Shown: one piece after another, positions 1-14,606 of the stretch | Position numbering within the stretch: position 1 is the first letter of the stretch | How the letters are laid out: every line of letters begins with the position of its first letter | Source: Crotophaga sulcirostris | Lineage: Eukaryota; Chordata; Aves; Cuculiformes; Crotophagidae | Reading direction: 5' to 3' | Length of the DNA: 64,000 bases | Assembly: GCA_013397455.1 (NCBI GenBank) | Contig: VYZB01000014.1 | Coordinates: forward strand, 1,294,339 to 1,358,338 | Position numbers and translations under genes: made by a program | The notes under the pieces: generated by a model | What the model saw: only the letters and a program-made list of their open reading frames with translations | What the model was told of the DNA's origin: nothing | Database searches by the model: none

Positions 1-1980
1 ATGCTTATAGTGCATAAAGAGTGGGTTTTTTAAAAAAAAAAACAGTAATCCTGTTTGAACCTGCAATTTCTTGAGGGTTTTTCTCCACTGTTGGACATGA
101 TATTCTGTTTAAAAGAAGAATATAATACACTGCTATGTGGCTTGTGAAAGGAGCACGACTGATTTATAACAGTAGTCCAATCGTTTGTTTTTTTTAATCC
201 GTTGACTGAATTCAGCTTGTTCATCCTAAATCTATTTCCCAAGACATAGAGCAAACATTTAGTTGAAAAGTGAGTAGCTTATTCCATTTCCATATGTTTT
301 TAATTGTCCGGTTCCTCTGAGAAAAGACCATTAACTGAACCAAATTACAGTTTGGATGTGAATTTTTCAGCATGGATCTCTGCCCAAAAGGTGATAAATT
401 AGATGCTAAACTGTCTTTGATAGTGACCTGAGAGATTAACACAAAACTATTTTGAAAACAGAAGGAAAGATTTGTTAGCCAGTCAGTGACTGTCAGGTTT
501 CGGCATCATAAATTCCTGCAGTACTTGCCTCATTTGAAGCGAATGACGATAAATAGGAGAATTCCAAGCAAAGTTAACCCTTTGGCATCCCCATAAATCT
601 TGGAAATAAATTTGAGCAGCAGTAATGTTGAAATTGTAAGGAAATCCAGAACCTTCTGTGAGTTTCTGTTTGCTGTTAACATTTTTGGTACCTTTGATAG
701 GTGCAGAAGCACGTAGAGGGCTGGCAGGAATCTATAAAGAGTACGATAGCTGTAACCCTGGGGGGGGCTTCAAGTTACAAATAAAGCAATAACAAAATAC
801 AACTGAACAATTAAATCCGAAGTCCTCTGTGGCTTTGGTTCTCATGTTTTGATTTTATGCATCAACACAAGTAATAGAGAGGTATGTTTTTCCTCCAGCA
901 CTTTTAACAGCCCTCAAGTTAAATGAGAAGCGTTCAGGATGTTTTGTGCAGCTGCATTTGATACATTAAATGCACAGACACGCTGGCTGTATTGACTTGA
1001 AAAAGGAGAAGATATGCATTCCTCTAATTTTAGCTGCTTTGTGGTCATTAGGAAAATGTCATCGTTATTATGCTTACATCTGCTATTTGATGATGACCTT
1101 TGGTAAATGCTCCCAGTACCTCCCAGCCCATTAACATGTGCTGCTGTGTGATGCATGGCTTTACTGCAGTGTGGCCCAGACATGGCCCTTCTCACTGTTG
1201 GCGGTGGTGGGGAGTCTAGATGTGGTCAGTGTAGGACTCTAATTCCTATTCTTAACCAGGCTTTGAAATACTTGCTTAAAAGGTGTCTGCAGCTAGATCT
1301 TGCTTCCAGGATAAAACTGGGAAGAAGCTAATTTTTGAAGGACAGTCATTCTCCTCTGTTAAACATTTTCCCCTTTAGAGAAATTGTCTCCTCCTTCGAG
1401 GGATTTGAAGAGAGCCTGGGCACGACACTGGAGTGGATAATCTTTGCAGCTGCCTTTTTCAGCAAACCTCTGGGGAGAATGGGGTGAAGCAAGTGTCTGG
1501 GAAGCCAGAAGACAGGATATTTCTTCAGACAAGTTGAGAAATAATCAGGGGCTGTGGGAGGCTTCTCGAGATGAGAATGAAAAGGAACAGATGGATTCTG
1601 GAGATTACCCAGTGGGATTTACTGACCACGTCAACATGTAGGGTGGGGGTGGATAGTCAGTTTTAAGAAGTGCTCTGGTTGCTTTTATTTAAGGCAGCTC
1701 TAAAACTAGTGACAAGGCTGGTGCTGTGTGATACTTGGGTGCTGCCAATAGTATGTGAGGTTTTGTATAGGTCAGCCTCAAATAAATGTGAAAGTAGTGA
1801 AGAGAGGGAAGCTGCGGGCAAGGAAATAGTACCTCTTACTTTTAAGAGAAACATTGGACTTGAGATTATCGTGGAGCAGCTGGGAACTCATATTTGTTGA
1901 ATTAAAGAATTATTATCTTTTGTTTCTATTGGGAGATCATTGGGATTCAAGACTTGAAGCTTTATTCTGAGCTCTGAGTA

Positions 1981-2084
1981 ACCTGATCTGGTTGAAGAAG
2001 TCCCTGCTCATTGAAGGGGGTTTGGAACTGGGTGACCTTTAAAGGTCCCTTCCAACTCAAACCATTCTATGATTCTGTGATTCC
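1981..2084 (+). mobile_element. CR1 LINE 3' tail, sense orientation
   Basis: The sequence matches the well-known 3' end of chicken-type CR1: CTGATCTGG, then TCCCTGC, TTGGAACTGGGTGACCTTT, AAGGTCCCTTCCAACTCAA and CCATTCTATG. It ends with the octamers ATTCTATG and ATTCTGTG (2064-2079) plus ATTCC. Only about 100 bp remain, consistent with the severe 5' truncation typical of CR1. It carries no reverse transcriptase coding sequence. Confidence 0.93.
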
Positions 2085-4898
2085 AAGTTTAAGTTGTAAT
2101 GTAGAGCCATACCTATCAAACATTGAGCAGCACTATTTTTGAGCTGTCAGCAAAGACAGGAAGGACATGAGGAGACACATTTATCCCCATTCTCTTCCTG
2201 ATGACCCTCTTCTATATATTGTGGAATTCCTATATTCTTTTTTCCTACCTATTTTTAGACATGGTTATTCTTTTGTTTCTTGTTGCTTGGCAAAGCCTCT
2301 TGAATGAAGAAAATCTCTGCAGAAAAGTGATTATAATTACATAGAAGCAAGTGCCTACGGGGTGATGCTAAGAAGTGACTTAAAATGCTTGTGAAATAGT
2401 TTGGATTGATTGGCTGGATTGGCAAGCCACTCTAAAAGCATAATGAAGAGCAAATGTAAATAAAATAGGAAACACTGTTCTCAAAAGACAGGTAGCACTG
2501 ATGTCCATTCTGCTCAAAATAGACTGTAAAAGGCTTGTAGCTCTTCGTATAAATTGTGGGTCCTTCAGCTTTGTGAAAGCTTTGAGTGGAGCTTTTGAAT
2601 CTTAAACAGGCAAAGCAGTCATATCAGATACAGCCTTTTCTTTTCCTTTCTCCTCCAAGGGGCACATAACAGTCACCAGATGTAGGAGCAGAGGCTGAGC
2701 AGACAGCTGCAGTCCCCACGGCCTGGATCACCACTGTTGATCCGTTTCATTATCTAGTTCATTCTTGTACTTTTTGCAGTTCCAGCGACCCATCTTCAGT
2801 GTTGCTGAATGTCACTTTTAATCTGCGAGAGCCTCCTTTTGGGTTTCCTGTCTGTATTTTCTCTTTGAACTTTGGTGAGAGTGTCACATACTAGATACAG
2901 CTCATAAACATCGTGAATTACAGCTCCTCTTTAGAGTGCAGCTGGATTTAGTGCTGAATGTGTTTTTCAGGTTGACTTTTGTGGTGGTAATGGCCAAAAT
3001 TTTGTGCCTCTGTAATACAGGAACGATGAAATGTTTATGTTTTAGGCTGAGATCCCACTTGATACTCTTGCTTTGCAAGTCTCCATTTATATTTGGATTT
3101 TTAACAAAATTCCAACAGACAGCATTTTCTGTATAAATGATTTGGGGACAAATCCATTTGGTCCTATGGCTGATGACTACATATGGAATTGACTTCTGTA
3201 CCACTAGTGGCTTTGAATGAGTGAGTGTTCCCTTCCAAACTTCCTTGTGTATTTATTAGCAGGCCCTAAACCTATTGCAATTACCGACTAAACGTGTTTT
3301 TTTCATCTTTACAAACTGCTAGTGCTACTAAGAAGCTTTCAGGCAATGTAATGGAAGAAAAAGGAATCCTTGATCTTAATTTTGAGGAAGAACAGGTTCT
3401 TTGCAGCAAGTCCTTAATGATAACCTGGAGGATACTAGCATTTTGTCCTACTTGCTATCCCATATTGGTTTCCTGTTTAAATCAAGATTAATTTTGACGT
3501 GATGTCTATTACAGTGTTCTCTTTCCTTCCCTGGACAGTTAAGTTTATACGAACTGTTACCCACATCCTTACCGTTACTGTTAGGTTCTTATGGTTTAGA
3601 TCTGGCTGGATTTTTGTGGTGAATTCGGAAACAGCTATGAGTTTCACTGAAAGCATCACCAGATTTCTTATTTTGCAAATGTTGAGAAGACATGAGCACC
3701 ACTCTGGTGGACAGACTGCAGAAATTTGGTTTGGGGCAAATAAAAACTTCTACCTTCAGTTTTGCATTATGCTTTTCATATGCCTTTGTAACTGGTATAT
3801 AATTTTGACCTGAAATGCTGAAATACTTTAATTCTAAATATTAAAATCAGCTAATTCTACTTGTGGGAAAAGGGAGAAGTTTTATTCCACTACAGCCTCC
3901 CCTTGCCTGCTTCCAGTCAAGGTATCTGCCAAACCCATCTCCAACTGCAAACATGCGGCCCCGAGCTGCGGTGGCCAGGCAGAAGCACAGAGGCAGCTGT
4001 TTGCAGCTGTGCAGAGCAGGTCCTGGCAGTGGAGTGGAGACCAGCCTGGTTTCCCCCTCCTCTGGAGGGACAAGTCACAGTACCGATACTGATCTGTGGT
4101 GGTCTTTGGAGTTTGGAGCGGTTCCTGGGGCCAAGAGCTCTCAGGATGGAGGAGCTCAGGAGGAGGGTCCGTTCACTCATCAGCCTTAGCCTGGAATTGC
4201 CTTCCCCCCACAGATTGTCAGTTGGTATCTGCTGGCATTCGGGAGACTGTGGCAGGCTCATCTATCACCTGTGCTTTTGCTCACTGGGCTGATTGCAGAG
4301 ATTGTGATAAACTTAATCTAGGGTGGGAAGTCTATTTTCCCTGACACGAGTCAATAAACCGTATATATTCTTGTACACAGGCCTACAGACCACGAGATGA
4401 TGCATTAACAAACCCTGAATAGGTGGCTTGCCATAAGCTTAACAAGCACTTTTTACATACATGGGGAACATAGCCACAGACCTCTCTCAATACTTCCACT
4501 TCTTTTTCCTGTAAAACTCACATCACTTGATGCATTTCTCTCGTGTGCTCTGGGATGCTACAGTCAGAAGGATGTAGCCCGAAAAACATTGACTCAAAAC
4601 ATGCTTCTGTCCTGCTTTACTGCTTTCCTCTGATTCCCACAGTTGTGTGGACTGACTTGCTGACCCTTCCGTGTGTGTGTGTCCACTTCTTCAGAACTAC
4701 ACATCTCTAGCAGCAGCCCAGGAGCCAGGGTGCTGTCAGGTGGGTACAGGACACTCACCTATGGTCACATCTGCTGGCACTGCCCCTCCCAGCATCCAGC
4801 CTTCCAGCAAGGCTGCAGACAGACTGCAGAGGTTTCACACGTCTTGTTGGAGAAACCTTGGTGTTGAGTTCCTGCCTCTGTAGAAACAGTGGTGTCAG

Positions 4899-4916
4899 AG
4901 GAGGAGGAGGAGGAGG
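4899..4916. repeat. AGG trinucleotide microsatellite, six units
   Basis: Six uninterrupted AGG units lie within a purine-rich context. This is a short intronic microsatellite. Confidence 0.9.
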
Positions 4917-7900
4917 TGATGGTATTTTGTAGGGAGAGACAGAACACATTGACTGCAGCCCATGGGAGCAGAGCATGCCAGGGAGAAGGGACGAAATACC
5001 ATAATATATTTGTGTATTGAGGAATTGCCTTAATAGATGAGCTGTCTGCCATGTTGTGTGACTTTGTTTCAGAAGCCTCTCCTTTCACTAGCTGGTTTGT
5101 AAATGCATAAACCAGGAATGTTTGCAAACCAAGCGCTTGCAGTTTGTGCAGATCCATATCACACATTAAGCATTCGCCAGGACCACTGACACATGGCTCT
5201 CCAAGCAGCCAGCTGGCCACTGCCATATATAAAAGTTCTGGCAAAATCAGAGAAACAGATTTCGCTTGGGAGAGAAAGATGCGCTGGCTTGAATGTGTCT
5301 GATGAGCAAGGTGGAGTCACAGAAACAAAACCCAGCATTCCTGCCCCCAGCTCTCCCTGCTCTCCTGCATCTTGAGCACTTTCTGGAAGGTGATGTAGTT
5401 GTTCTGGTAACTCCTCCAAGCACACAAAGACAAACATGAACAGACTTGGGGTGTGTCTGCTTGCTAGCACTGAGGCTGTGAGGTTTTTTGAAGGTCTGAG
5501 CTTTAATACTACATGGTGCTCTGTGCATGCATCTTTTTGCTCTTGTAAGACCTTGAAAGTAAGTCAGAAATGACCTGCAATGAGAAACAAACTAGCTCTC
5601 AAAGGGCCTGCTGGTGTGAATTAGTGTGGATGTTTTGTGTGAGCCTTTGAACCTTTAAAATATGAAGTGCTATTGCAGTATATTGGACTGTGTGCTTTTC
5701 TGCTGTGAACCTGCCCCTGGTGGAGGTAGCTCTTGTTCATACCAGTGTGTACTGGTATTGTTGGCATGAGCAGTTATTACCTGGAGGATTGTAATCCAAA
5801 AACAGATATTGCTTGTGCCTGGGTAGGGATTTCTTAGCCTTTTCTACTGACGTGTGCAAATACAAGCTGTGTTGTTGTCAGGTAACCTTTTTTTTTTTTG
5901 GACCATAGAGGGAGACTTCAGCAGCTTCTCAGGGAGAATTCCTCATGGCATTTATGTTGTGAAAAAGGGCCTTATCTCCTATCTTCAAAACCCAACTTGA
6001 CAGTATTGTGCCACCGGTGTGAGACTGAAAAATATAAGCACTAATGTGAGCCACACTATAATTCCTGGAGAATAAGCAGGAAGAGAGGGTTGGAAAACTC
6101 AGATGATAATGCAGCTCCTAAAGGAACAACAAACACTGAATGTCACCTCCTTGGCTTCTTGTCTTGGGGCAGATGTGTTTATGGGTGAAGCAGAAGCAGG
6201 ACTGGGTGTGTTGTGTTCTTCTCCGTGTAACTCGAAGAGCAAGGAAGAGTCCTCTTAGGGTCACAGATTCGTTCCTCCTGAGCTTCAGCATCCCCCCACA
6301 TTCTTAATGCTGTCCCTTTCCCCACCAAAGCAGATCTCATCCCATCAGACCTGTGTTCTGGAATTACCCATCATCTGTATGCTAATACCATGTTTCCAGG
6401 TGCTCCTTCCCAGCTGTAAAAGGCTTCCTTTCTGCCACAGTCTCCTGGCTCTCTTCCTAGTTGTCTTCTTGCTGTGCAGCCTGCTGGTGCTCATCTTGCA
6501 CCCTGGACTTCTTTGTTTCTTTCCTTTAAAGTGGAGGACTGCAACATTATTGTTGCCCTAAGAGCCACACTGCTCTTGGAGAATCTCTTTATGGGGAATC
6601 TGAAATAGGAGCCTTCAGCCAAACTGGAGACCTTGGCTGACCGCTGGTGGGAAGCTCAGCTGTGCTGGCTGTGATGGCAAACTGCCACATGAAGTACCTG
6701 GGCTTAATTTGTCAAGGAAATTTATTCAGTTTCAATTAATCTGTGAAAATACCTTAGGAGCTTATGTGAGAATCAGAATCTGATGTAAAAGGATTTCACA
6801 TGATGAGATTCCTAATGCAATAGAATGCCAGAAATCTTCCCTGTTGCTGGGGAATGTAGATGCTTCTGTGAAACTGGAAGGGCAGGAATCACGTACAGGG
6901 TTTCTGTCATTGCAGGAGCAAATGTCCAGGGACTGGGAGGAGGAAGAAATGGGGCCACCTTTATTGACAGTACCCAGATGTCAGATGAGCTCTGGGTCAT
7001 TTAGCTGCCCTCTGAGTCTGTTTCTGAGAATTCAGAACCCTGATTTGGGTGTAATAGAGTTTAGGATTGTTTAAGGACAGGAAGCAGTATTGGGTGTGGG
7101 ATCAGCTCCATCTCGTTTCCCCCACAGTGTGTTAATGTTTTCCGCCAGTTAATATTTAAATAGCCTGGCGATTATGTCTCAGGAAATGAGATTGAACTAT
7201 TGGTAATGTTGCTGAGGAAGAGAAAGACTCATAATGAGCCAGAATAACAACTTTTTAGTTGGTTTGGGGGGTGTGGGTGAGTTCGTTGGTTTTTTTTAAA
7301 ATTATTATTTCTTTTTATTTTTATTGGAAACTGTAATTTCCAGTAAAGTTAAGTTTCACCAGAAAGTCTACATACAGGGAACTTTGCAACTAGCACCAGT
7401 TTTGCAATTATTATTTACTATAGACCTGGTATATCCATTTGTTGGGTCTGTTTGTTGGTATATCAAATATCCTCCTCAGCAATTGAGGTACCGTAGTAGA
7501 AACCTGTTCATTTTTGGTGCTGGAACTCATGTATTGGGATGAGGGGAAAAGGCTCTGGGTCTCACGTAGCTGGTAGGAGAAGACTGAGGTTCAGTCAACA
7601 GGAGAGAGGAGCGCAGGACCACGGCAGCCGTGTCCTCAGAGTGCAACAAAGGGGTAGTCTCCTACCCTACTTTCCTTCCATAATCCCTGATTTTGAGGGA
7701 TGTTTTCTCTGTGTTTTTTTTTTCTTTTATTAAACACTAGGCTGTTTAAAATGAATCCGTTGTAATCCATGTAGCAAAGCCATGTGAGTTCCTCATGATG
7801 CCTGTTGGGTTGGTTTTTTTGAATGAAGATCCCTAATCTTTTATCTGGCTGTATCTTCTGAATAAATTTTTACAGCTGGGATTATCTCTTCTCTGGGTAG

Positions 7901-10900
7901 CTGTGTCAATAGTTCATTTCTTGAGGTAGTGGCCAAACAGAAAAGTAATGGAGAGGAGGGGGTTGGAGGTGGGAAATGGATTGATCCCAAAAGAAGAATA
8001 CTGTTTATTCATGCTAAAATGTAAAACAAACCAATAACTTTTCAGCTGAACAAAATATTCATTCAAAGAATGTTCTTAATCCTTGTCCAAAATGTAATTC
8101 CACTGCAAAAATACCTATTTCTTCAAAACAAAAAATAGTACTTAAGGCTGGCCAAAGTGAGCATGTTAGCTTTTCATAGTTGGTTTTTTTTTTTTGCTGA
8201 AAATTCTCAGCAAATTAAACTGGTTTGAATTGGATAGGAGGAGCCCAGTTCAAATTGGCCTTTTCCAGTGAATAAACTCTGTATGTGAGCAAACCCCACA
8301 GACCAACTCGTGTGCATCCATGGCAAATCGTGCTACCTTTGTCTTCTGCTGAGAATGAGATAACATTTATAAAGGAAGAAAGAAGTTCCAAGTGAATGAA
8401 TGGTACAAGGCGGGGCAGAAGGAATCTGCAATCCTGTGTTTCTAATTGCAGATCAGGTGGAGGTGGGTTTGGTAGCAGGGAGAGAATACTGCAGTTAAAG
8501 GGAGCCATCTGTTCCCCTGTTAAGAGGAGGGATGCAAGAAATGCCTGAAATCAGGCATCAGTCACTGTCTGCCAGTGGCTTAAGGGAGGCAGTGGACAGT
8601 GATGGGAGCCAGCCGTGGCGAAGAAGCCCCGCAGAATTTGTTGGCATTTCATCCACCTATGAATCTGCCCATTCACATCGAGGTCAGGGAATAACAGCAT
8701 TGTGTTTAGGAAAGGCTCATGTATAGGAGGAAATTGTTCATTGAGGCTTTAAAAAACTTGTATCACCTTGATCCAGGAAACCAAGTGGTATTCAGTAATT
8801 TTAGACTATGCCCTGGAGAGATGACTCCAAGAACAGAAGCCAGGAATAATTAAATTTATGGATGACTTCTTTCTTTTTGGTTATGCTGCAGGAACAGTAA
8901 AAATTTTATGGGCTTCATAAACCTGACTGGCACCTACCCTTCTCCAAACCTGAAGGATGGCTATATATTACAGTGCTGGGCAGTGATCAATAGTACAATA
9001 ACAGCAGTTATGAAAGGCTTAAGACCCAAAAGATGCACTAATGAAAAGCACATTTTGCATCTTAAATTATGCTCCTGTAGCTTGAATGCTGGTGAAGGGG
9101 AACACTTTTCAGTTGATCTTGCACCCTATCAGACACTAGAATTGACACTGCTGAAAAAACCCAGTTTGAGGATGTTTTGAGTGTGGTGGGACTGCACGGT
9201 GAGTGAGTGGATTGGGATCAGGCGACGTTCAGTCCCCAGTTTAAGTATTTGGCGAAGTTTTCAGAAGTTGACTCTCCAAGAAATCCCTCCACTACAAATA
9301 CTTGAAGGTATGAACTGTCATCTCTCATGATTTAGCAGAGCTGTTCTGATGGCTGGGTCCAGACTCCTGCTGTGTACAAATAGTGCAGACCCTTTTGGCA
9401 GGACTTGCACCTCTGCTGAACAATAGGTTACAGAATGACGTTAGTTGAATTTCAGGAAATTTCTTCCAAGATGTGCCAGCAATAACCCAACTGCTGGGAG
9501 TGACACACAAACTGGTGTCATAGTCAAGTTGCCAATACTGTCTTCGGCTGGAATGTGTATTTGCAGCTTTAATAGACGATTCTTACTAGAACAATATTAT
9601 TTAAGAATTAAAATGCTGTGGAAATGTTTTAGTAATTGTTGTGATAAGAATTTGCTTTGTTGCAAGCAAACTATGCTGTAAAACATCTAAAAAAAAAAAG
9701 ATTTGGAGAACCTTAGCAAGGTTCTTTCAACCTTATCTTATTTCATATCAGAGGGACAGTTTCAGAAACATCTTGTGGGTGTTACTTTGTTTTGATTTGT
9801 TTGTTTTAACTGAAATGCTACATTCTGCCTCTTTTTTTGTTTCCCTTGCTAAAAAATATTAAATTGAATGATAAGAGTAACACACAAGCTGCTCATTTCA
9901 CAAAACTCTGTAGCTGAGAAAAGATTCTCAGAAGTGAGCTTATTTCTGTTCATGGATAATACCAATTTTCTTTTGGTATTTGAATATAAAACCTGAAGGA
10001 AGCTTAGGCTTGCTTTCAGCATAGCGCTGTCTTCTGGGCAGCAAGCTGTTATCAGCACAGGTATTTCCTCTTCAGATCTTGTGGTCTTGTGTGTGCTGTG
10101 CGGTCCTTAGAGAGCACAGTGAGGAGTTAGCAGAGAGGTATGTGGTGCCTCTACCATCTGCTACCATTTTCACTTTTCTCCCTCTTTTCAGTTAATTTTC
10201 CTCTTTTTTTTTCCTTTAATATTTTAAGTTTTTAAAACTTCAACCAAGGGGGGGAAAAAAAGGTTCTTAATGGGTAGTTCCAAATATACTGTGATTTCTC
10301 CCTGCTGTTAACTCTGGAGTGCATTTGGGACAGACTTCCATGTATCATCTCCTCCCAGTTTTGTCGCAGTTGAATTGTGCATCATCTTCGCTTTGCTGGT
10401 GAACTGTTTCTCAAAAAGCTACTCAGGTTAATGGTCCCACCCATCCTGATCTTAACAGGAGGCATTGTGCAGATTTTCTAGCATTTGAAGATGAGTTGTC
10501 TACTAAAAGGGGTAGATGTAGAGTAATTGGCTTCCTGTGTAGCTCTTTTCGTCTATTTCAAGAAGCATTGTTAATACAGGTGGCATACAAGAAATATATC
10601 TGTGAATACTAACAGGCTAGATGGATATCTAGTATTTAAACAATTTTCTAAACATGTGCTAGGAAAGAGAGTACACCAAATTTGCTTGGGTCCTTCATAG
10701 AACTGTTAAGAAAACACTCTGTCTCTGAAAACAGAATTAAATGGGTTTGCTGTCGTCTTAGCCCCATTTGGCTTATGTGATATACAGATGGGTATAGATG
10801 TAAAATGGGCCTATATAATGCATGCATACATGCACAGTAGATACACATGCACATAAACATTTACAGTGTGCATTAAACTTCTGATTGATTTAGGCTTCAG

Positions 10901-13900
10901 AGAGAAGCCTGGGATATGGATTTTTCAATGCTTCTCAGAGTAGTATTTCTGTTTTTGTGCGGAGCAAATAGCTGCTGTAAAAGCAGACTCCGCTGGAATA
11001 ATTAAAAGCAATTAGGTCAGTATGTTTGTAAGTAGTCTAACAAAGTGTCTACTGAAAAATAATCAGTGAAATCATGGTAGTCCTGCAGGGGAACCTGTAA
11101 AGAGAATGAATACACAGGGGAGCAGCAGTCAGCGAGATGTGCAGTCCTCTAGCACTTAGCAAATCAGCTGACAAAGGGAGCTTTGAAAAGAAAATCAATT
11201 TAGGTGAAAAGAATGCATTTATCAGAGTTGGATTAAACGATGTAAATATATCACAGGGAAAACAAAGGGTTTCATGCAGCTGTTTAGAAGTTGTGGTCAT
11301 CCTAAGGACAGTTGTGCGTGCTGATGTCCGTGTTCTGGGTGCTCATCAGTCCAGGACAGGCGCAGATGTTGCTGCTGTCATCTGTCCCAGGCTGGGGTTT
11401 GTGTGCCGAGAGGATCCATGAGGTTTTATAAGGCATCCATAGAGGACATCTAAGAAAACAAAACTGATTATCAATGGGCTTAAATCCACAATTATGGTGA
11501 TCTGCACCCCCTTGGGAGGCATTTTGCGGTGTACAAATCAAAAAGGTTGAAAACTCCGGGCCTTGCAGCGTTTGCAGCAGTAGGAAAATTAGTAGCTGCA
11601 GGATTAGGCACATAGCCTGAATAAGAGCTCCTGTGAATATTTACATCCTTCCTTCAGTACCTCATTAGTCTTCAAAAGTGTAGGTTTTTTTAAACCTGGT
11701 TCTCATGAGTTTTGTTACCCCAAGAGTTCGGTATTGTAGTGAGGAAATGATGCTCCTTTTTGTTTTATGAGAAGTAAATGTTAAATAAATTGAATTTTAA
11801 TGTGTACTATGGTCCCAAAGGAAGATAAAACCATTAGCTAATGACCATAATGATGAGCAGATTTTATTTAAATTTGGAATAATATTTGATCTGCTATGCT
11901 ATTAATGGTGATTCTGCTAAAAAATCTCTATAAATATAAAGGAATAAATGTGATTTATGCAAGCAATATGAAGTTGAAAGCAGCATAAAGAATCTGTTCG
12001 AACTGGAATTTATTTATATGCAAGTTTGGATGTTGAATATAGTTAGAAAAGCTTCCTACTTTTTAAAAACTGAATAGCAAACCTCCCTGCAGTTACGTAT
12101 TCCTTTGGAATATTCTTCCCTTAAGTTTACCTGAGCAATAGAAGGGATTAGTAATTATCACAGAATGATCTTCCAGGAATTAAAATTCATAGCTCTGCAC
12201 ATCAGAGCTTTGATTTTTTATTCTTTTTCATTGGCAAGATTGCAAAATCTCCATTAAAAGTATTTTGATGCTGTTTAAGGTGTATAATATTTATGCATTC
12301 CCATATATCATCATAGAGGAAATCTGCAGCATCTTGTTTTTCAACATTACTTTCAATTGATAAAAAGATGTGCAAGGTTTAAAAACAACCAAAACCAAGT
12401 ACCGTGTGGTGTCAGTACCAAAAGCTGCTCAGAGAGGTATTGTTCACACGAGTTCTAGACTTCCAAAAAACTGTATTTATGTATTTCCATGTGGGGCAAA
12501 GCCTTGGGCCCTGTCTGTAAGGTTCTTCTGGTTACACTTGCTGAAGAAAAGGATCCTCCTCTGTAGGTCTGGCCTTGGTGCTCTGACGTTTAGAAGACAT
12601 TGCCCCAGTGCCTTGGGTTCAGAGCACCAAAATGCTGCTGATCTCATCTGTTCACACCGAACAAGGATTGGCAAAAGACCCTCTGTACTGCTGAAATCTC
12701 ATTTAAATCTTTGGTGTGGTGCTTGGGGCTTTATGCATCTTCATCACTCTTGTAGGCTTCCCCTGTGCTGTTGAGGGAGCGAGAACAAAGAAGCTGGGTC
12801 ATAGTTGCCTTTCAGGGTCCTGGTTAACATCTGGAATTGTACATGGAAGGAAATTGCAAGCCCATAGAGGCTCTGGAGAACAGATGGAGCATGTTTCCTG
12901 TAGTTAAAGGGGTATCATTATCTTGAAGTACCGTTAAATTATATAAGAAGTTGCTTAAAAGTCTTATTGTTTCTAACCTTGATTGTCCTGCCAGTATTTG
13001 TTTTATGACCTGATTTATGAGAGAAATGAGGTGATATGTATACCACCAGGCTGGTTGTACTTCATCTTGGTGCTGCTGATCCCAGCAAGGTACTGATGAT
13101 AAATCCAAAAAAATTTTCCTTTTCTCTTTTTCAGCATCAGTGGACTAGGATGCTGGTTGGAACAGGAGTGGATGGGGCATGGTCTTTAAGCTTTATGTCC
13201 TTGTAACATCTGCAGGCCTGAAAGTGATTGACTCTGCAGCACTTAGCCAAATCCTTGCAAGTCTGAAGGGAAGGTAGACCTGTGCCTTCCTTGTTAAGTG
13301 CAAGCTCGTTGCCGACACTAGAACACTGGGTTATTCATCCCTTGAAGACATGTTGCACCATGTGAATCTGGCATAAAAGCACCTTTAGCATGGCAATGAT
13401 GGACCCCTTCACCCTGAGCTTTGGTGGAGCTGCTCATGGGAGCATGGCAGGATGAAGCCTTTCCTGGCTCCGCACTTGCGTGCAGATTTAATTTGTGCAT
13501 CAACTAATAAGCAACTTTTCCATGACTTTTTAAATACTCCTGTACAGAATTACAGACTGCTTGTAGGGGTTGAAAATGTTACAGTCACTGGTATCCTCTG
13601 TAATGTCACCAAAATGTCCCAGAACATCGGCAGATGAGCAGCCACATGTGCAGGGAAATAACTTTTCTGCAAATGTTTGCACGTGTAACCTGGCAGAGAA
13701 AGCTCAGGATATTCAGCTGTGAGGACTCAGGCGTTAAAACTGAATTAAAATATTGTCATACAGATTAGAATGGAAAAACACACAGCCAGATCTCTAATGT
13801 TTTCTCTTTACTGTGCACATTGAATAATAATTATTTTATGAAGATAGTGCATGGTAAATATTTATAAACAAACCAGGCAAACAGTGAGACCACAGTGAAT

Positions 13901-14591
13901 AAATAACTATAAATGTATTGAAGTCCTGTTTCAGAATAAACTACAATTACATTCCTTGCTATAATCAATACTTCTTTTTTTCATTTCACAGAGTCATACA
14001 GTTGTCTGTGTTCAGGTCCAGTGGCCTGACTCTGGAAATGTTCTGGCTAAATTTTGGTATAATATTGAAGGAGTATTGTTTTGCCATGCATAAAAACAAA
14101 TAATCTCTAAATATAGATCTTTTTTGGTATAGTAATTACTACTTCTTCACCAACTATAAGAGCAATTAAGCCCTAACTAATGAGCAGTTTTCTACATTAT
14201 CATTATTCTGCTCTATCTTAATACTTATCTCGTTAAATAGCTTTCTTCCTTCGGAAAAGGAATGTCTAAATTCATTACACGTTTTACAGCTACTGGTCAG
14301 AAGAGTTTAATCCTTTTATCTTTAAAGGCAATTTTGGTTTCTTTTTTTTTCTCAGGTGCATCTGGTTCTGTTTACATTTTTTGCTCATTTTAATTCAGCT
14401 TCTTTAACCAGCTCGGATCATAAACCTGCAGGCCGGGACAGGAGCTGTGGTCTGAAACAGAGGGACCTAGTGCTGGGCAGGGACACCGCTCTGCTCTGTA
14501 ACGTGGCTGTTTCATTCTTTGACTTTTTATCTAACACATTTCAAGAGCTGACTTTTTAGAAGGTTGTACTGTTGGCAGCCTTTTCTTCTTC

Positions 14592-14606
14592 TTTTTTTTT
14601 TTTTTT
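14592..14606. repeat. Poly-T tract (15 T)
   Basis: An uninterrupted T run preceded by CTT repeats. Similar 14-15 nt T runs occur at 33132-33146, 37789-37803 and 62318-62331, and a 13-nt A run at 32609-32621. Confidence 0.9.

Noticed and set aside
6307..6561. Hydrophobic, membrane-like plus-strand frame of 84 codons
   Set aside because: The hydrophobicity follows from a pyrimidine-rich stretch (CTT/CTC codons). There are no neighbours, homology or splice context to support a gene.
14100..14330. AT-rich stretch considered as a conserved element
   Set aside because: No clustering of recognisable motifs beyond what AT richness gives.
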